This document shows positions 5,861-13,863 of a DNA stretch of 51,349 nt, in pieces. The position numbers and the translations under genes are program-made. The notes below the pieces were generated by a model. That model searched no databases. It was given only the letters and a program-made list of their open reading frames with translations, and was not told the origin of the DNA. Location of the stretch: positions 1-51,349 of the IMG/VR virus record IMGVR_UViG_3300028800_000130. One strand, 5' to 3'. The number at the start of each line of letters is the position of its first letter. Position 1 is the first letter of the stretch. The DNA comes from a virus.

Positions 5861-7471
5861 TTACGCGAAAATCTCCCACGGGTGATCTCGATTTTCAGGC
5901 AAAATCCGCTCGACGAAGCCGGGCGTTGCCTCGACGATCGCCCGTTGCGTCTGAAAGTGCTCTTTGAGCTTCGAATTGAGATCGGCCGAGTAGATGGTGA
6001 TGAAGCAGACGTTCGGACCGCGCTTTTTCGAGCGCATGCCGCGCCCGATGCGCTGCCGCAGCGCCACCTCAGCCTTCCCGCCGCCGGCGAGCTGCACCAG
6101 GCTGACCGCCGGCACGTCAACGCCGACATCCAAGATCGTGGTGCCGATCAGAACGTCGATCAGACCCTTCGCCAGACGCGACAGCGCGCGCTTGCGCTCG
6201 GGTTGATCGTTGTCGCCCTGAATGAACTCGACCCGCAGCCCGGCCTCGCTCATTTTGCGCTGTAAGAGCTTGCCGTGCTCGGTCCGCTGCACCAGCGTCA
6301 TCACCGGCAGCTTCAGCCTCGCCGCGCGCCTGGCCTCGGCGACGATATCGCCGTGCATGAAGGGGTTTTCGAGATAGCCGAACTGATAGGCGCGCTGCCA
6401 CGGCGAGGTGCGATGCAGCTTGGGGTGGGGCTTGCTGACGTGAAACTTGAAGCTCGGCGTCGCCAGGATGCCGCGGTCGATCAGTAGCTTCTCCGACACC
6501 TGAATGAGGATCGGGCCGAACGCCGCCATCAGCCGCATGTTGTCTTCGGCGTCTGAACGCATGAACGGCGTCGCGGTCAGCGCGACCCGGATCGAGGCGT
6601 TCTTGCAGTGGCGCAGAATCCGATAGTAGGAATCGCCGCCGGCTTCGTGGGCTTCTTCGCCGATGACGACCTCGACGAGCTCCAACAGCTTGACGTGGCG
6701 CTCGTAGACCTTGGTCTTCTCCTCGAATTTCTCCTTGGCGAGCTTGAGGACGTCTTCGCGCTTCAGCGCCGCCGGCCGGGGCAGCCCCTTCTTGATCGCC
6801 TTCTCGTCGGCGGCGGCATGCGCCTTGACGATGGCGCGCGCCTCGGCGTTGAGATCGGGCTCCTCGAGCCGGGCGACGAAAGTCTGCACCATGCCGCAAT
6901 TGACGCCGCGGACCGGCTTCCAGACGCCGTCGCCGATGATTCCGACGTTCATGCCGGCCGATTTGAAGCCGTCGGCCATCTGGTAGAGCAGGATCCCGCG
7001 GGTCGTCAGGAACATCGTCATCCGGCGGTAGCGGGCGGCTATCAGCTTGGCGATTTTCGACTTACCGCCGCCGGTCGCCACCTGAATGATGCCGCGGCCG
7101 TGCTTTTCGACCTGGCGCAGCGCCTTGAGCTGAAAATCGTAGTCGGGATTGTCGTTGCCGAACTCGTCGACGATCGGGCTCTCCGGCCCGAGCGGCTCGG
7201 CGTGCGGCCGCATGATGATCTGGACGTTGTGACCGAGCCGAACAAGCTCCGAATGGACGAGATAGACGAAGCCGGCCGGGAAGGTGTCGTTCTTGCGGGT
7301 ATAGAAGCTGGAGCGGCCGTTCCAATGGGTCGTTCCCATGAATTCGGCGCCCTCGACTGTGTAGGAGAGCAGCTCCGCCACCTGGTCGACGACTGTCTTC
7401 GAGGCGCCAATCAACTTGGCGACCACGCAATTCGCCGCAAGCTTGAGGTTTTCGGATTTGGACAAAGCCAC
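5861..7471 (-). CDS. SF2 DNA helicase, UvsW-like
   Basis: The product has 536 residues and starts with GTG. An N-terminal domain (WNGRSSFYTRKNDTFPAG near 50-66) resembles the UvsW N-terminal domain. The helicase motifs follow in order: Walker A ATGGGKSK at 132-139, a DEAD-box variant EEAHE at 272-276, motif III TATPF at 299-303, and motif VI QRIGRGMR at 473-480. UvsW unwinds branched DNA and R-loops during T4 replication and repair, and this protein probably serves fork restart or origin control. Residues 205-262 form a charged helical insertion. It opens the leftward operon. A shared region with the rightward ParB operon holds an operator site. Confidence 0.85.
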   Translation of the reverse strand: MALSKSENLKLAANCVVAKLIGASKTVVDQVAELLSYTVEGAEFMGTTHWNGRSSFYTRKNDTFPAGFVYLVHSELVRLGHNVQIIMRPHAEPLGPESPIVDEFGNDNPDYDFQLKALRQVEKHGRGIIQVATGGGKSKIAKLIAARYRRMTMFLTTRGILLYQMADGFKSAGMNVGIIGDGVWKPVRGVNCGMVQTFVARLEEPDLNAEARAIVKAHAAADEKAIKKGLPRPAALKREDVLKLAKEKFEEKTKVYERHVKLLELVEVVIGEEAHEAGGDSYYRILRHCKNASIRVALTATPFMRSDAEDNMRLMAAFGPILIQVSEKLLIDRGILATPSFKFHVSKPHPKLHRTSPWQRAYQFGYLENPFMHGDIVAEARRAARLKLPVMTLVQRTEHGKLLQRKMSEAGLRVEFIQGDNDQPERKRALSRLAKGLIDVLIGTTILDVGVDVPAVSLVQLAGGGKAEVALRQRIGRGMRSKKRGPNVCFITIYSADLNSKLKEHFQTQRAIVEATPGFVERILPENRDHPWEIFA

Positions 7472-7499
7472 TTGCTATTTTGCTCGAGTGTGGTAAATC
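7472..7499 (+). promoter_or_regulatory. rightward promoter for the ParB operon
   Basis: TTGCTA (7472-7477) and TAAATC (7494-7499) are separated by 16 bases. The -10 runs into the operator core, and a GTG start with AGGA lies 34 bases further. Confidence 0.4.
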
Positions 7500-7512
7500 A
7501 ACATTGACTGAT
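7498..7512 (+). promoter_or_regulatory. operator-like palindrome in the divergent intergenic region
   Basis: TCAACATTGACTGAT lies between the leftward helicase and the rightward ParB-like gene. A single bound regulator here could control both operons. Confidence 0.6.
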
Positions 7513-7532
7513 GAAATAACACAGGATCATCT

Positions 7533-8225
7533 GTGACGAAAGCCCAATTTGCAGACCCGACGAGTCTGCTGCCGAACCCCTGGAACACGAATCGCATGTC
7601 GCCGGACAGCGAAGGGAAGCTCGACAATTCAATCCGACGGTTCGGCTGCTTCAAGCCGATCGTCGTCCGAGAGATCAGGGTCGACGACGAGGGTGTCGCA
7701 CTCGAGATCATCGGGGGCGAGCACCGGGCGCAATCCGCAGTCAGGGTCGGCCTCGATCGCGTCCCGATCATGAATCTCGGCCCGATCAGCGACAAGGAAG
7801 CGAAAGAGATTTCCCTCGCGGATAACGCCAGGTACGGCGCCGACGACACCCTCGAATTGGCGAAACTCCTCAAAGACCTTGGGGACCTCGACGAAATCCA
7901 ATCCTATCTCCCCTATGCCGACGCGGATCTCACATCGATTTTCTCAGCGTCAGATATAGCGCTCGACGAGCTGGAGCTCGACGACGCCTTCGAGGGAAAC
8001 AAGGAAAAAGAGCCCGAGCCTGAAATCCCCGCGATCAAGGCGGCGAAAACTCACACGATCATGCGTTTCAAGGTGCCGCTGAGCGACGCCGAGCGCATCA
8101 CCGAGATGGTCACGCGAATCCAGACCGCCCACGGCTACACCGCCGGCGACCAGCTCACCAACGCCGGCGACGCACTGGTTCATCTGCTTCTGACCTCCGA
8201 CCAGTCAGGCGCCGAGGATGATTAA
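7533..8225 (+). CDS. ParB/Srx-fold protein (first of two)
   Basis: The product has 230 residues, GTG start, with AGGA seven bases upstream. The N-terminal 100 residues match the ParB N-terminal domain: LLPNPWNTN, FKPIVVREI, GGEHRAQSA (the CTP-binding G-x-x-R box) and SLADNARYGADD. The C-terminal half is acidic and then amphipathic, without a helix-turn-helix, so it is not a classical centromere-binding ParB. In phages such proteins can bind or hydrolyse nucleotides and often sit beside DNA-modification genes. A second ParB-like gene follows after a small Cys-rich gene. Whether it relates to the ParA gene at 4181 is unclear, since that already has an RHH partner. Confidence 0.8.
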   Translation: MTKAQFADPTSLLPNPWNTNRMSPDSEGKLDNSIRRFGCFKPIVVREIRVDDEGVALEIIGGEHRAQSAVRVGLDRVPIMNLGPISDKEAKEISLADNARYGADDTLELAKLLKDLGDLDEIQSYLPYADADLTSIFSASDIALDELELDDAFEGNKEKEPEPEIPAIKAAKTHTIMRFKVPLSDAERITEMVTRIQTAHGYTAGDQLTNAGDALVHLLLTSDQSGAEDD

Positions 8226-8424
8226 GCGCCGGCCGCAACGAAAGAAGATCAAGCCGGCGATCGCGCCGCGCTTCGGCGACTGCGTCGAGTGCCGCTTCTA
8301 CAAGCCCGGAAACACTGCAAGCGGCTGCGCCGGCTGCACGGCCGGCGAGAATTTCGAGGCCACGGTCGAGGAGCTCGACCCCTACGCAGATCGTTTCCTA
8401 TCGCGCCGGAGCGACAATTCGTGA
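8218..8424 (+). CDS. small Cys-rich protein, probable zinc binder
   Basis: This is a 68-residue protein that overlaps both neighbours. Two Cys pairs, CVEC and CAGC, lie 13 residues apart in the middle, a layout typical of zinc ribbons. The N-terminus is strongly basic (RRPQRKKIKP). It may be an adaptor of the surrounding ParB-like proteins or contact DNA. No family is recognised; translational coupling supports that it is real. Confidence 0.6.
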   Translation: MIKRRPQRKKIKPAIAPRFGDCVECRFYKPGNTASGCAGCTAGENFEATVEELDPYADRFLSRRSDNS

Positions 8425-9101
8425 CCACGCCCAAACTCCCCAATGACGGCAAGATCGAGCTGTGGGACGTCGACAAACTCGTCCCCTACGAGAAGAACGC
8501 CAAGAAACACCCCGACGAGCAGATCGACGGTCTGATCAAGCTGATCCAGCAGTTCGGCTGGACGCAGCCGATCGTCGTTCAACGCGCGACCGGTTCGATC
8601 ATCATCGGCCACGGCCGGCGCCTGGCGGCCGTCAAGATGGGCCTCAAGAAGGTCCCGGTGAACGTCCTCGACGTCACCGACGAGCAGGCCCGCGCGCTGC
8701 GCCTGGCCGACAACCGCGCATCCTCGACCGAATACGACACCTCGCTGATCCAATCCGAAATCTTCGACCTGAAGGATCTCGGCTACGATCTCGACACGCT
8801 GAATTTCAGCGACAAGGAGCTAGAGTTTCTCGACGGCGGTCTCGACGAGATCGACGACAGCGCCTTTGTCGAGGACGTCTCGGCCGCGGTCGAAAAGCAG
8901 AAGGAAGACAACGCCGCCAAGCAGGAGCTTGTCGACCAGCAGGACGCGCCGCTCGCCAAGAGCTTCGGCTTCAAGCGCCTGACGATCGAGCAGGGCCGGC
9001 GCGTCAAAGCGTTCATGACCCGCGTCGAAATCGAGACCGGCAAGACTGGCGTTCACGCGCTCATGGCTCACTTCGATGGGCTCGGCGTTCCCGCGAAGTA
9101 A
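8421..9101 (+). CDS. ParB/Srx-fold protein (second)
   Basis: The product has 226 residues, GTG start at 8421 overlapping the previous gene by four bases. Upstream frame extension would run through the Cys-rich gene. The N-terminal 110 residues carry the ParB hallmarks: LVPYEKNAKKH, WTQPIVVQRATGSIIIGHG with G-H-G-R-R, and LRLADNRASS. The C-terminal region is charged and helical. It is a common phage ParB-like protein. It is a paralogue of the gene at 7533 with low similarity. The two may form a heteromer. The operon continues into an ABC ATPase and GNAT gene. Confidence 0.82.
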   Translation: MTTPKLPNDGKIELWDVDKLVPYEKNAKKHPDEQIDGLIKLIQQFGWTQPIVVQRATGSIIIGHGRRLAAVKMGLKKVPVNVLDVTDEQARALRLADNRASSTEYDTSLIQSEIFDLKDLGYDLDTLNFSDKELEFLDGGLDEIDDSAFVEDVSAAVEKQKEDNAAKQELVDQQDAPLAKSFGFKRLTIEQGRRVKAFMTRVEIETGKTGVHALMAHFDGLGVPAK

Positions 9102-9109
9102 TTGATAAA

Positions 9110-9124
9110 TCAAAGGTGATTGAT
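9110..9124 (+). promoter_or_regulatory. degenerate operator-like site overlapping a start codon
   Basis: TCAAAGGTGATTGAT fits the consensus except for one base. It covers the ribosome-binding site (AAGGTG) and ATG of the next gene. Confidence 0.35.
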
Positions 9125-9485
9125 GTCCGATGACGGCAAGATAGTCGCATTTCCGAAGAAGCCGGTCGCCGAGGACTCGTTTCGCATCAAGCCGGCTGAG
9201 AACCCGAACGCCGACGCCGTGCTGATCGCCACGCTCGAGGATGCGCTGGATCGCGCCAAGAAGGGCGAGATCACCGGCTGCGCGATGATCTCCTGGTATC
9301 CCGACGGGCCGGGCTTTCTGCGCTGGCTGTCCATGCCTGTTCACGAAAAGAACATCGATGTCGCGGCGTTTCGCTTCATGGGCGGTCTCAGCCTGCTGGA
9401 GGCCGATCTGAAGTGCATGGCGCACGAGCGCTATCTCACCTTCGAGGAAAGCGCGACGCCCGTTCATGAGGGCGAGCCGTCGTGA
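9123..9485 (+). CDS. hypothetical protein, 120 residues
   Basis: No family is recognised. The start at 9123 has AAGGTG close upstream. The N-terminus is charged, followed by MISWYPDGPGFLRWLSMPV and a helical C-terminus (FMGGLSLLEADLKCMAHERY), giving a compact alpha/beta protein with no export signal. The gene overlaps the ABC ATPase by four bases (GTGA), so it may be a partner of the ABC-GNAT pair. Some phages carry a comparable small protein beside ParB genes, but no relationship can be claimed. Confidence 0.7.
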   Translation: MSDDGKIVAFPKKPVAEDSFRIKPAENPNADAVLIATLEDALDRAKKGEITGCAMISWYPDGPGFLRWLSMPVHEKNIDVAAFRFMGGLSLLEADLKCMAHERYLTFEESATPVHEGEPS

Positions 9486-10216
9486 AATACGTCATCGACA
9501 AGCGCTTCACCACGTCCGTCGAGCGCACCCCGCGCGTCCTGGAGATCGCCGAGGGCTTCGGTCTCGGGCTCTCCGACAAGGAATTCGTCGTTTACGACCA
9601 CCTCGAGGTCGAGGTGAACCAGGGCGACGTCGTCTACATCACCGGCCAGTCGGGATCAGGCAAGTCGCTGCTCCTGAAGGAGCTCGCCCGCCAGATGCAG
9701 GCCGGCGGCCTTTCCGTCGCCGATCTCGACAAGATCGAGCTGCCGGAGAAGCCGACGATCGACGTTTTGGGCGCGACCACGACGGCGGCGGCCGACTTTC
9801 TCGCCAAGGCAGGCATTTCCGACGCATACCTCTACTTGCGAAAGCCTCTGCAACTCTCCGACGGTCAGCGCTATCGCCTTAAGCTCGCGATCCTGATGTC
9901 CGGCCCGGAGAAGGTCTGGGTGGCCGACGAATTCGGCGCAGTGCTCGACCGCATCACCGCGAAATGCGTGGCGTTTAATATTCAGAAGGTCGCCCGCGCG
10001 CTCGGAAAGACGCTGATCGTCGCAACCACGCACACCGATCTCGAGGCGGAGCTCGCCCCGAGCCTGATGGTGACGAAGCGCTTCCGCGAGAAGATCCAGG
10101 TCAAGAAGGCGGAGCGCGTCCCGCCGCCGTGCTCGCATGTCTATTCGCGGGCGATGGAGCAGCCCTATCCGCGCCGATGCGTCCACTGCGGCCTGCCGGA
10201 GGAGATCCGCGCGTGA
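9482..10216 (+). CDS. soluble ABC-family ATPase (ABC part of a split ABC-GNAT system)
   Basis: The product has 244 residues. It carries Walker A GQSGSGKS at 55-62, signature-like LSDGQRYRLKLA near 125-136 and Walker B VWVADEFGA, then a His-switch region (VATTHTD). It has no membrane segments. The C-terminal tail has four metal-ligand-like residues, C-x-H and C-x-x-C, in CSHVYSR...CVHCG. ABC ATPases fused to a GNAT domain are a recognised architecture (COG2401-type), and here the GNAT is encoded 240 bases downstream with an 82-residue gene between. I infer that the two proteins cooperate. It is not a transporter. Confidence 0.8.
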   Translation: MKYVIDKRFTTSVERTPRVLEIAEGFGLGLSDKEFVVYDHLEVEVNQGDVVYITGQSGSGKSLLLKELARQMQAGGLSVADLDKIELPEKPTIDVLGATTTAAADFLAKAGISDAYLYLRKPLQLSDGQRYRLKLAILMSGPEKVWVADEFGAVLDRITAKCVAFNIQKVARALGKTLIVATTHTDLEAELAPSLMVTKRFREKIQVKKAERVPPPCSHVYSRAMEQPYPRRCVHCGLPEEIRA

Positions 10217-10461
10217 AGACCATCCGTCTGCCGGGCTGCTGGCCCATCAAGATCGACGCGAGCCTGGCGCACTGGAGGCGCGAAGGAACCAAGCACGGTC
10301 CAAAGTCCATGCCGCGTATCATGGCGATACTTTGGTGCAAGCTCGATACGCTTTCGGGGAAGCCACATCCCGAGTGGAGCGGGCGCCGGCTGTGGCTCTA
10401 TTTTCGCGGCGGCTACGCTTTCTGCGCCGACTTCATCATCGATCGGCGAGGACTTTCGTGA
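10213..10461 (+). CDS. hypothetical protein between the ABC ATPase and GNAT genes
   Basis: This is an 82-residue protein with a GTG start overlapping the ATPase stop; the stop overlaps the GNAT start. It is basic and aromatic-rich (WPIKIDASLAHWRREG; LWLYFRGGYAFCADF). No family is recognised. The tight coupling at both ends argues it belongs to the same functional unit. A longer upstream frame is a shadow. Confidence 0.6.
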   Translation: MKTIRLPGCWPIKIDASLAHWRREGTKHGPKSMPRIMAILWCKLDTLSGKPHPEWSGRRLWLYFRGGYAFCADFIIDRRGLS

Positions 10462-11363
10462 CATTCGCAGGGAAGCTCACTGAGGGGCATTGCGAGTCGG
10501 GCGCTGTCGACACGCATTTCGATCGACGGACGCAACCCAGCGCTCGTTTCTCGCTGTTAGACGACATGATCGTCAGCAGGGGCGACAAGAGCGACTGGGA
10601 ACTGCTTCACGAGCTTCATTACAAGGCCGAGGGCCTACCGCTCGGCCCGCGCTACTGGAAGACGACCCTGCACGGCCAGACCATCGGCGTGATCGTCACC
10701 GGACTGCCGAAAGGGCTGCTCAAAGAGCGCCACATCGTCATGCCGAAGCTCAAGCCCAAAGGCGGCGACAACAAGCTGATCAACACGCAGCGCTACGTCT
10801 TCGTCAACGCCAATTTCCGGGTGATCGGCCGTTTCGTCTTCGACACGATGTACCGCGGCATCGGCTGCGGCTACCGGATGATGAACCTCGCCGCCCGCAT
10901 GGAGGACAACACCTACATGGAGATCCAGAGCTCCATGTCGAAGTTCAACCATTTCGGCCAGAAGGCGGGCTTCAAATTCGTCACCCCGCTAAACTCCAAC
11001 AAGTTCGAGGTCGGGATCCGCTTCTTTCGCGAGAATTTCAGCGCCAGCCCGCAGGATTTCGAGGCGATCGTCGCCGAGCTCGAGGGAAAGCCGCCGGCGG
11101 AGCGCGAAAAGCTGCTCGGCGCGTGCCGGGCCTTCTATTACCGCCACTCCCACATGGAAAAGACGGGCGTCAACAAGGACAAGGGCACTTCGCGCGTCGA
11201 CGCCATGAGCGAGCGGGATCTCATCCGGCGCCTTCAGCAGGTGACGCTCGCCAGTCCGATGTACGGCATCTTCAAGAACCCCGACAAAGGCCGGAAGCTT
11301 CCCGACGCGCTTCCGCTCACCGCCTTTGATCGCCAGGCCCCGAACGAACCGCTGATCCTATGA
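10458..11363 (+). CDS. GNAT-fold protein, partner of the ABC ATPase
   Basis: The product has 301 residues, GTG start at 10458. A conserved segment begins GDKSDWELLHELHYKAEGL, followed by PLGPRYWKT. The GNAT motif A-like part is FVNANFRVIGRFVFDTMYRG then GCGYRMMNLAA, where the Arg-Gly-x-Gly-x-Gly/Ala cofactor loop is expected. Motif B-like SSMSKFNHFGQKAGF follows. The C-terminal 120 residues are helical. The GNAT fold is used by acetyltransferases and by the Mu Mom DNA modification enzyme. With two ParB-like proteins and an ABC ATPase beside it, modification of phage DNA is a hypothesis; protein or RNA acetylation is an alternative. The frame start used here is coupled to the preceding stop. 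Confidence 0.72.
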   Translation: MTFAGKLTEGHCESGAVDTHFDRRTQPSARFSLLDDMIVSRGDKSDWELLHELHYKAEGLPLGPRYWKTTLHGQTIGVIVTGLPKGLLKERHIVMPKLKPKGGDNKLINTQRYVFVNANFRVIGRFVFDTMYRGIGCGYRMMNLAARMEDNTYMEIQSSMSKFNHFGQKAGFKFVTPLNSNKFEVGIRFFRENFSASPQDFEAIVAELEGKPPAEREKLLGACRAFYYRHSHMEKTGVNKDKGTSRVDAMSERDLIRRLQQVTLASPMYGIFKNPDKGRKLPDALPLTAFDRQAPNEPLIL

Positions 11364-11662
11364 GCGACCTCGACCACTTCGATCCCACCGACAAGCAGGC
11401 GGAGATCCTGCGCACCGTCTTCCGCTTCATGGACGCCGGCCAGATCCCCTCGGTCAACGAGCTGAAGGCGGCGCTCTCCTACGGGCCGGACGTCTCCAAG
11501 GCCGCGATCACCTGTTCGCTGCGCTACCTGCAAACCCACGGCGCCATCGAGCTGGTCTACGGGGAGAAGCATGGACCGATGCGTCCCGGAATGAAGGCTT
11601 ACGTAAAACCGACACCGGCAGCCTATAGGCGGTTCAGACCAACGCCGGAAGCGATCCTTTGA
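11360..11662 (+). CDS. winged helix-turn-helix protein, LexA-like N-terminal fold
   Basis: The product has 100 residues. It starts MSDLDHFDPTDKQAEILRTV, then IPSVNELKAAL and VSKAAITCSLRYLQTHGAIE. This pattern (T-x-x-Q-x-x-I-L, P-S-V-x-E-x-x-x-x-L, S-K-x-x-x, then a helix and a wing) is that of the LexA DNA-binding domain. There is no C-terminal peptidase or dimerisation domain, so it is a small monomeric or dimeric DNA-binding protein. It ends just before an unusual inverted repeat and an operator palindrome. It is the best in-window candidate for the regulator of the palindrome family, but this is inference from size and fold. Confidence 0.65.
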   Translation: MSDLDHFDPTDKQAEILRTVFRFMDAGQIPSVNELKAALSYGPDVSKAAITCSLRYLQTHGAIELVYGEKHGPMRPGMKAYVKPTPAAYRRFRPTPEAIL

Positions 11663-11670
11663 TGAATTAG

Positions 11671-11740
11671 GATCCGCTCTCTCAAATATTAAGAGTCTTA
11701 GAGTCTAAGAGAAGATATTATATATTTGAGAGAGCGGATC
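11671..11740. repeat. nested inverted repeat, 19-bp perfect outer arms
   Basis: GATCCGCTCTCTCAAATAT at 11671-11689 pairs with its exact complement at 11722-11740. The 32-base centre holds a second near-perfect palindrome, TCTTAGAGTCTAAGA (11696-11710). The central part is AT-rich in a GC-rich genome. It lies in a gap of about 120 bases. It has no U-tract after the arm. Confidence 0.75.
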
Positions 11741-11760
11741 GGATAACCACCGGATTAGAC

Positions 11761-11779
11761 AAGTCAGTCCTGACTGGAT
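11761..11779 (+). promoter_or_regulatory. operator-like palindrome before the terminase operon
   Basis: AAGTCAGTCCTGACTGGAT has core TCAGTCCTGA (11764-11773), an almost perfect inverted repeat. It precedes the small terminase start by six bases. Confidence 0.6.
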
Positions 11780-11785
11780 TTTGGT

Positions 11786-12496
11786 ATGAGTGAAGAAGAA
11801 ACGCCGCCGGAGATCCCGGCTCCGACCCCGACGCCGGAACCCTCCAACGAGGAGGACGCCGCGCTCGAGAAGGAGATCGAAGCCGCTCCGGAGGAGGAGA
11901 AGAAAATCTTCGTCGCCGGCATGGGCAAGACGACGCCGGCCGACCGGCAGTGGATCCGCGACGAGGTGGCGGAAGGCCGGATGAAGCCGTCGGCCTGCGC
12001 CGCCAAATATGGCGTGTCGGTCCAATACGTCTCCAAGCTGCTGCGCCAGGCCGGCATCACCTATGGCTCGCGCAAGAAGGAGCGCGAGGAGGCCGAAAAG
12101 GCTGCGATCGCCGCCAAGGAGGCGGAGGCCAAGGCGACCTTCGCCGACCGGCGCCTGCGCTTCATCGAAGAGCACAAAATGTCGGCCTACGCGCAGCTCC
12201 GCGCGGCTTTCCAGATGGAAGGTCAGCGCCAGAAGCGATGGCGCGATGGGCTGCTCGCCGGCGGGGCGCCGCCAACGCCAAAGGACGCCAACGCGTCGGC
12301 GCGCACAATGGCCGTGCTCGACGAGCGCATCCGGATCCTGCTCGGCATCGACGAGATCATCGACGAGAAGGAGCTGCCGCAGATCGACGTCCGCTACATG
12401 GGCGACGAGGAGATCATTGCGGCCCGCAAGGGCGCCCAGAGCACCGATGAAACACTACCAACCCTAGACAACAACATCATCGAGGAGTCGCCGTGA
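11786..12496 (+). CDS. terS: terminase small subunit-like protein
   Basis: The product has 236 residues. It begins with an acidic Pro-rich tail (EEETPPEIPAPTPTPEPS), then a helix-turn-helix-like segment at about 75-105 (SACAAKYGVSVQYVSKLLRQAG), then a long charged helix and a C-terminal acidic tail. A DNA-binding small subunit directly before the large terminase is the expected order; it overlaps that gene by four bases. Its role is to recognise the packaging site and position the motor. Identity rests on position and HTH rather than on a distinctive family motif. Confidence 0.65.
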   Translation: MSEEETPPEIPAPTPTPEPSNEEDAALEKEIEAAPEEEKKIFVAGMGKTTPADRQWIRDEVAEGRMKPSACAAKYGVSVQYVSKLLRQAGITYGSRKKEREEAEKAAIAAKEAEAKATFADRRLRFIEEHKMSAYAQLRAAFQMEGQRQKRWRDGLLAGGAPPTPKDANASARTMAVLDERIRILLGIDEIIDEKELPQIDVRYMGDEEIIAARKGAQSTDETLPTLDNNIIEESP

Positions 12497-13809
12497 CAGC
12501 CCTTTCCGTTCGATCGGCTACGGCGCCGGTCGGACCACTTCGCGCCAACGCCAAGAAGCTCTTTGTCCACAAAGGGCAGGCGATGGTTCTCAACGATCGC
12601 CGGCGCTTTCGCGTCATCGTCGCCGGCCGCCGCTGGGGAAAGACCGCCTGCGCGCGCACCGCGATCATCATCGCCGCCCGGCAGCCCAAGAAGCTGATCT
12701 GGTACGTTGCGCCGACCTACCGCATGGCCCGCGGCATCATGTGGCGCGAGCTGCTGGACGCCATCCCGCGCGAGCTGATCGCCAAGATCAACGAAACGCT
12801 GATGACCATCCACCTGGTCAACGGCACGATCATCGAGTGCAAGGGCGCCGACAAGCCGGACACGTTGCGCGGCACCGCGCTCGACCTGGTCGTGATCGAC
12901 GAGGCGCAGGATATTCGCCCCGACACCTGGTATCTGGTGCTTCGCGCAACGCTGGCCTCGACCGGCGGAGACGCGATCATCATCGGCACGCCGAAGAGCT
13001 TCAACTGGCTCTACGACGTCTACATGCTCGGCCAGCGCGGCGACAATTACTTCGACGACAAGGAGAAGGTCTGGCGCGTCAACCCGTGGAAGAGCTGGCA
13101 GTTCCCGACCATCACCTCGCCCTTCATCCCGCCCGAGGAAATCGAGGCGGCCAAGGGCGATATGGACGAGAAGTCGTTCCGGCAGGAGTTCGAAGCCTCC
13201 TTCGAGACGATGTCGGGCCGCGTCTATCACGCGTTCGACCGTAAGATCCACCTGGGGAACTACCCCTTCAATCCCAAGCTGCCGATCTGGGTCGGCCAGG
13301 ACTTCAACATCGATCCGATGACCTCGGTCATCATGCAGCCGCAGCCAAACGGCGAGATCTGGATCGTCGGCGAAGTCGTGATGTTCGGCTCCAACACGCA
13401 GGAGACCGCGGACAAGCTCGGCGAGAAGTTCTTCCGCAACATGCGGCAGACGACGATCTATCCCGATCCGGCGGGTCAGCAGCGCAGCCATTCGCGCGGC
13501 GAGTCGGATCTCGACATCCTGCGCGACGCCGGCTTCACCCGGCTCAAATATCGTCGCAAGGCGCCGAGGGTCTCGGACCGCATCAACGCCGTCAACCGCA
13601 TGTTCCGGGCCGCCGACGGCTCTATTCGGATGCGGATCGACAACACCTGCAAGCACACGATCACGGCTTTCGAACAGGTCATCTACAAGCCCGGCACCCG
13701 CGAGGTGGACAAGACGATGAACATCGAGCACGCGGCGGACGCCGTCGGCTATTGCATCGATCTTGAATTCCCCGTGCGGAAGGTGGAAATTGCCGGGTAT
13801 TCTCGTTGA
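12493..13809 (+). CDS. terL: terminase large subunit
   Basis: The product has 438 residues. Walker A is GRRWGKT at 45-51, Walker B LVVIDEAQD with the catalytic Glu, and the C-terminal nuclease has GQDFNIDPM, PDPAG and HAADAVGY with the expected Asp residues. It packages DNA into proheads, using ATP hydrolysis and cutting the concatemer. The GTG start at 12493 has GAGGAG upstream and overlaps the small subunit. An uninterrupted, full-length gene. Confidence 0.95.
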   Translation: MTALSVRSATAPVGPLRANAKKLFVHKGQAMVLNDRRRFRVIVAGRRWGKTACARTAIIIAARQPKKLIWYVAPTYRMARGIMWRELLDAIPRELIAKINETLMTIHLVNGTIIECKGADKPDTLRGTALDLVVIDEAQDIRPDTWYLVLRATLASTGGDAIIIGTPKSFNWLYDVYMLGQRGDNYFDDKEKVWRVNPWKSWQFPTITSPFIPPEEIEAAKGDMDEKSFRQEFEASFETMSGRVYHAFDRKIHLGNYPFNPKLPIWVGQDFNIDPMTSVIMQPQPNGEIWIVGEVVMFGSNTQETADKLGEKFFRNMRQTTIYPDPAGQQRSHSRGESDLDILRDAGFTRLKYRRKAPRVSDRINAVNRMFRAADGSIRMRIDNTCKHTITAFEQVIYKPGTREVDKTMNIEHAADAVGYCIDLEFPVRKVEIAGYSR

Positions 13810-13820
13810 CCTTGCGCGAC

Positions 13821-13837
13821 AGTCAAAATTGATTTAT
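13821..13837 (+). promoter_or_regulatory. operator-like palindrome before the portal gene
   Basis: AGTCAAAATTGATTTAT has core TCAAAATTGA (13823-13832). It lies 27 bases before the portal GTG start and just after the terminase stop. Confidence 0.6.
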
Positions 13838-13863
13838 CTTGCGCGGGAATTAGAGAGCCCCTA

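Noticed and set aside
11671-11740. Telomere resolution site for a protelomerase
   Set aside because: The structure has a 32-base non-symmetric centre rather than a full palindrome, and no protelomerase gene is present.
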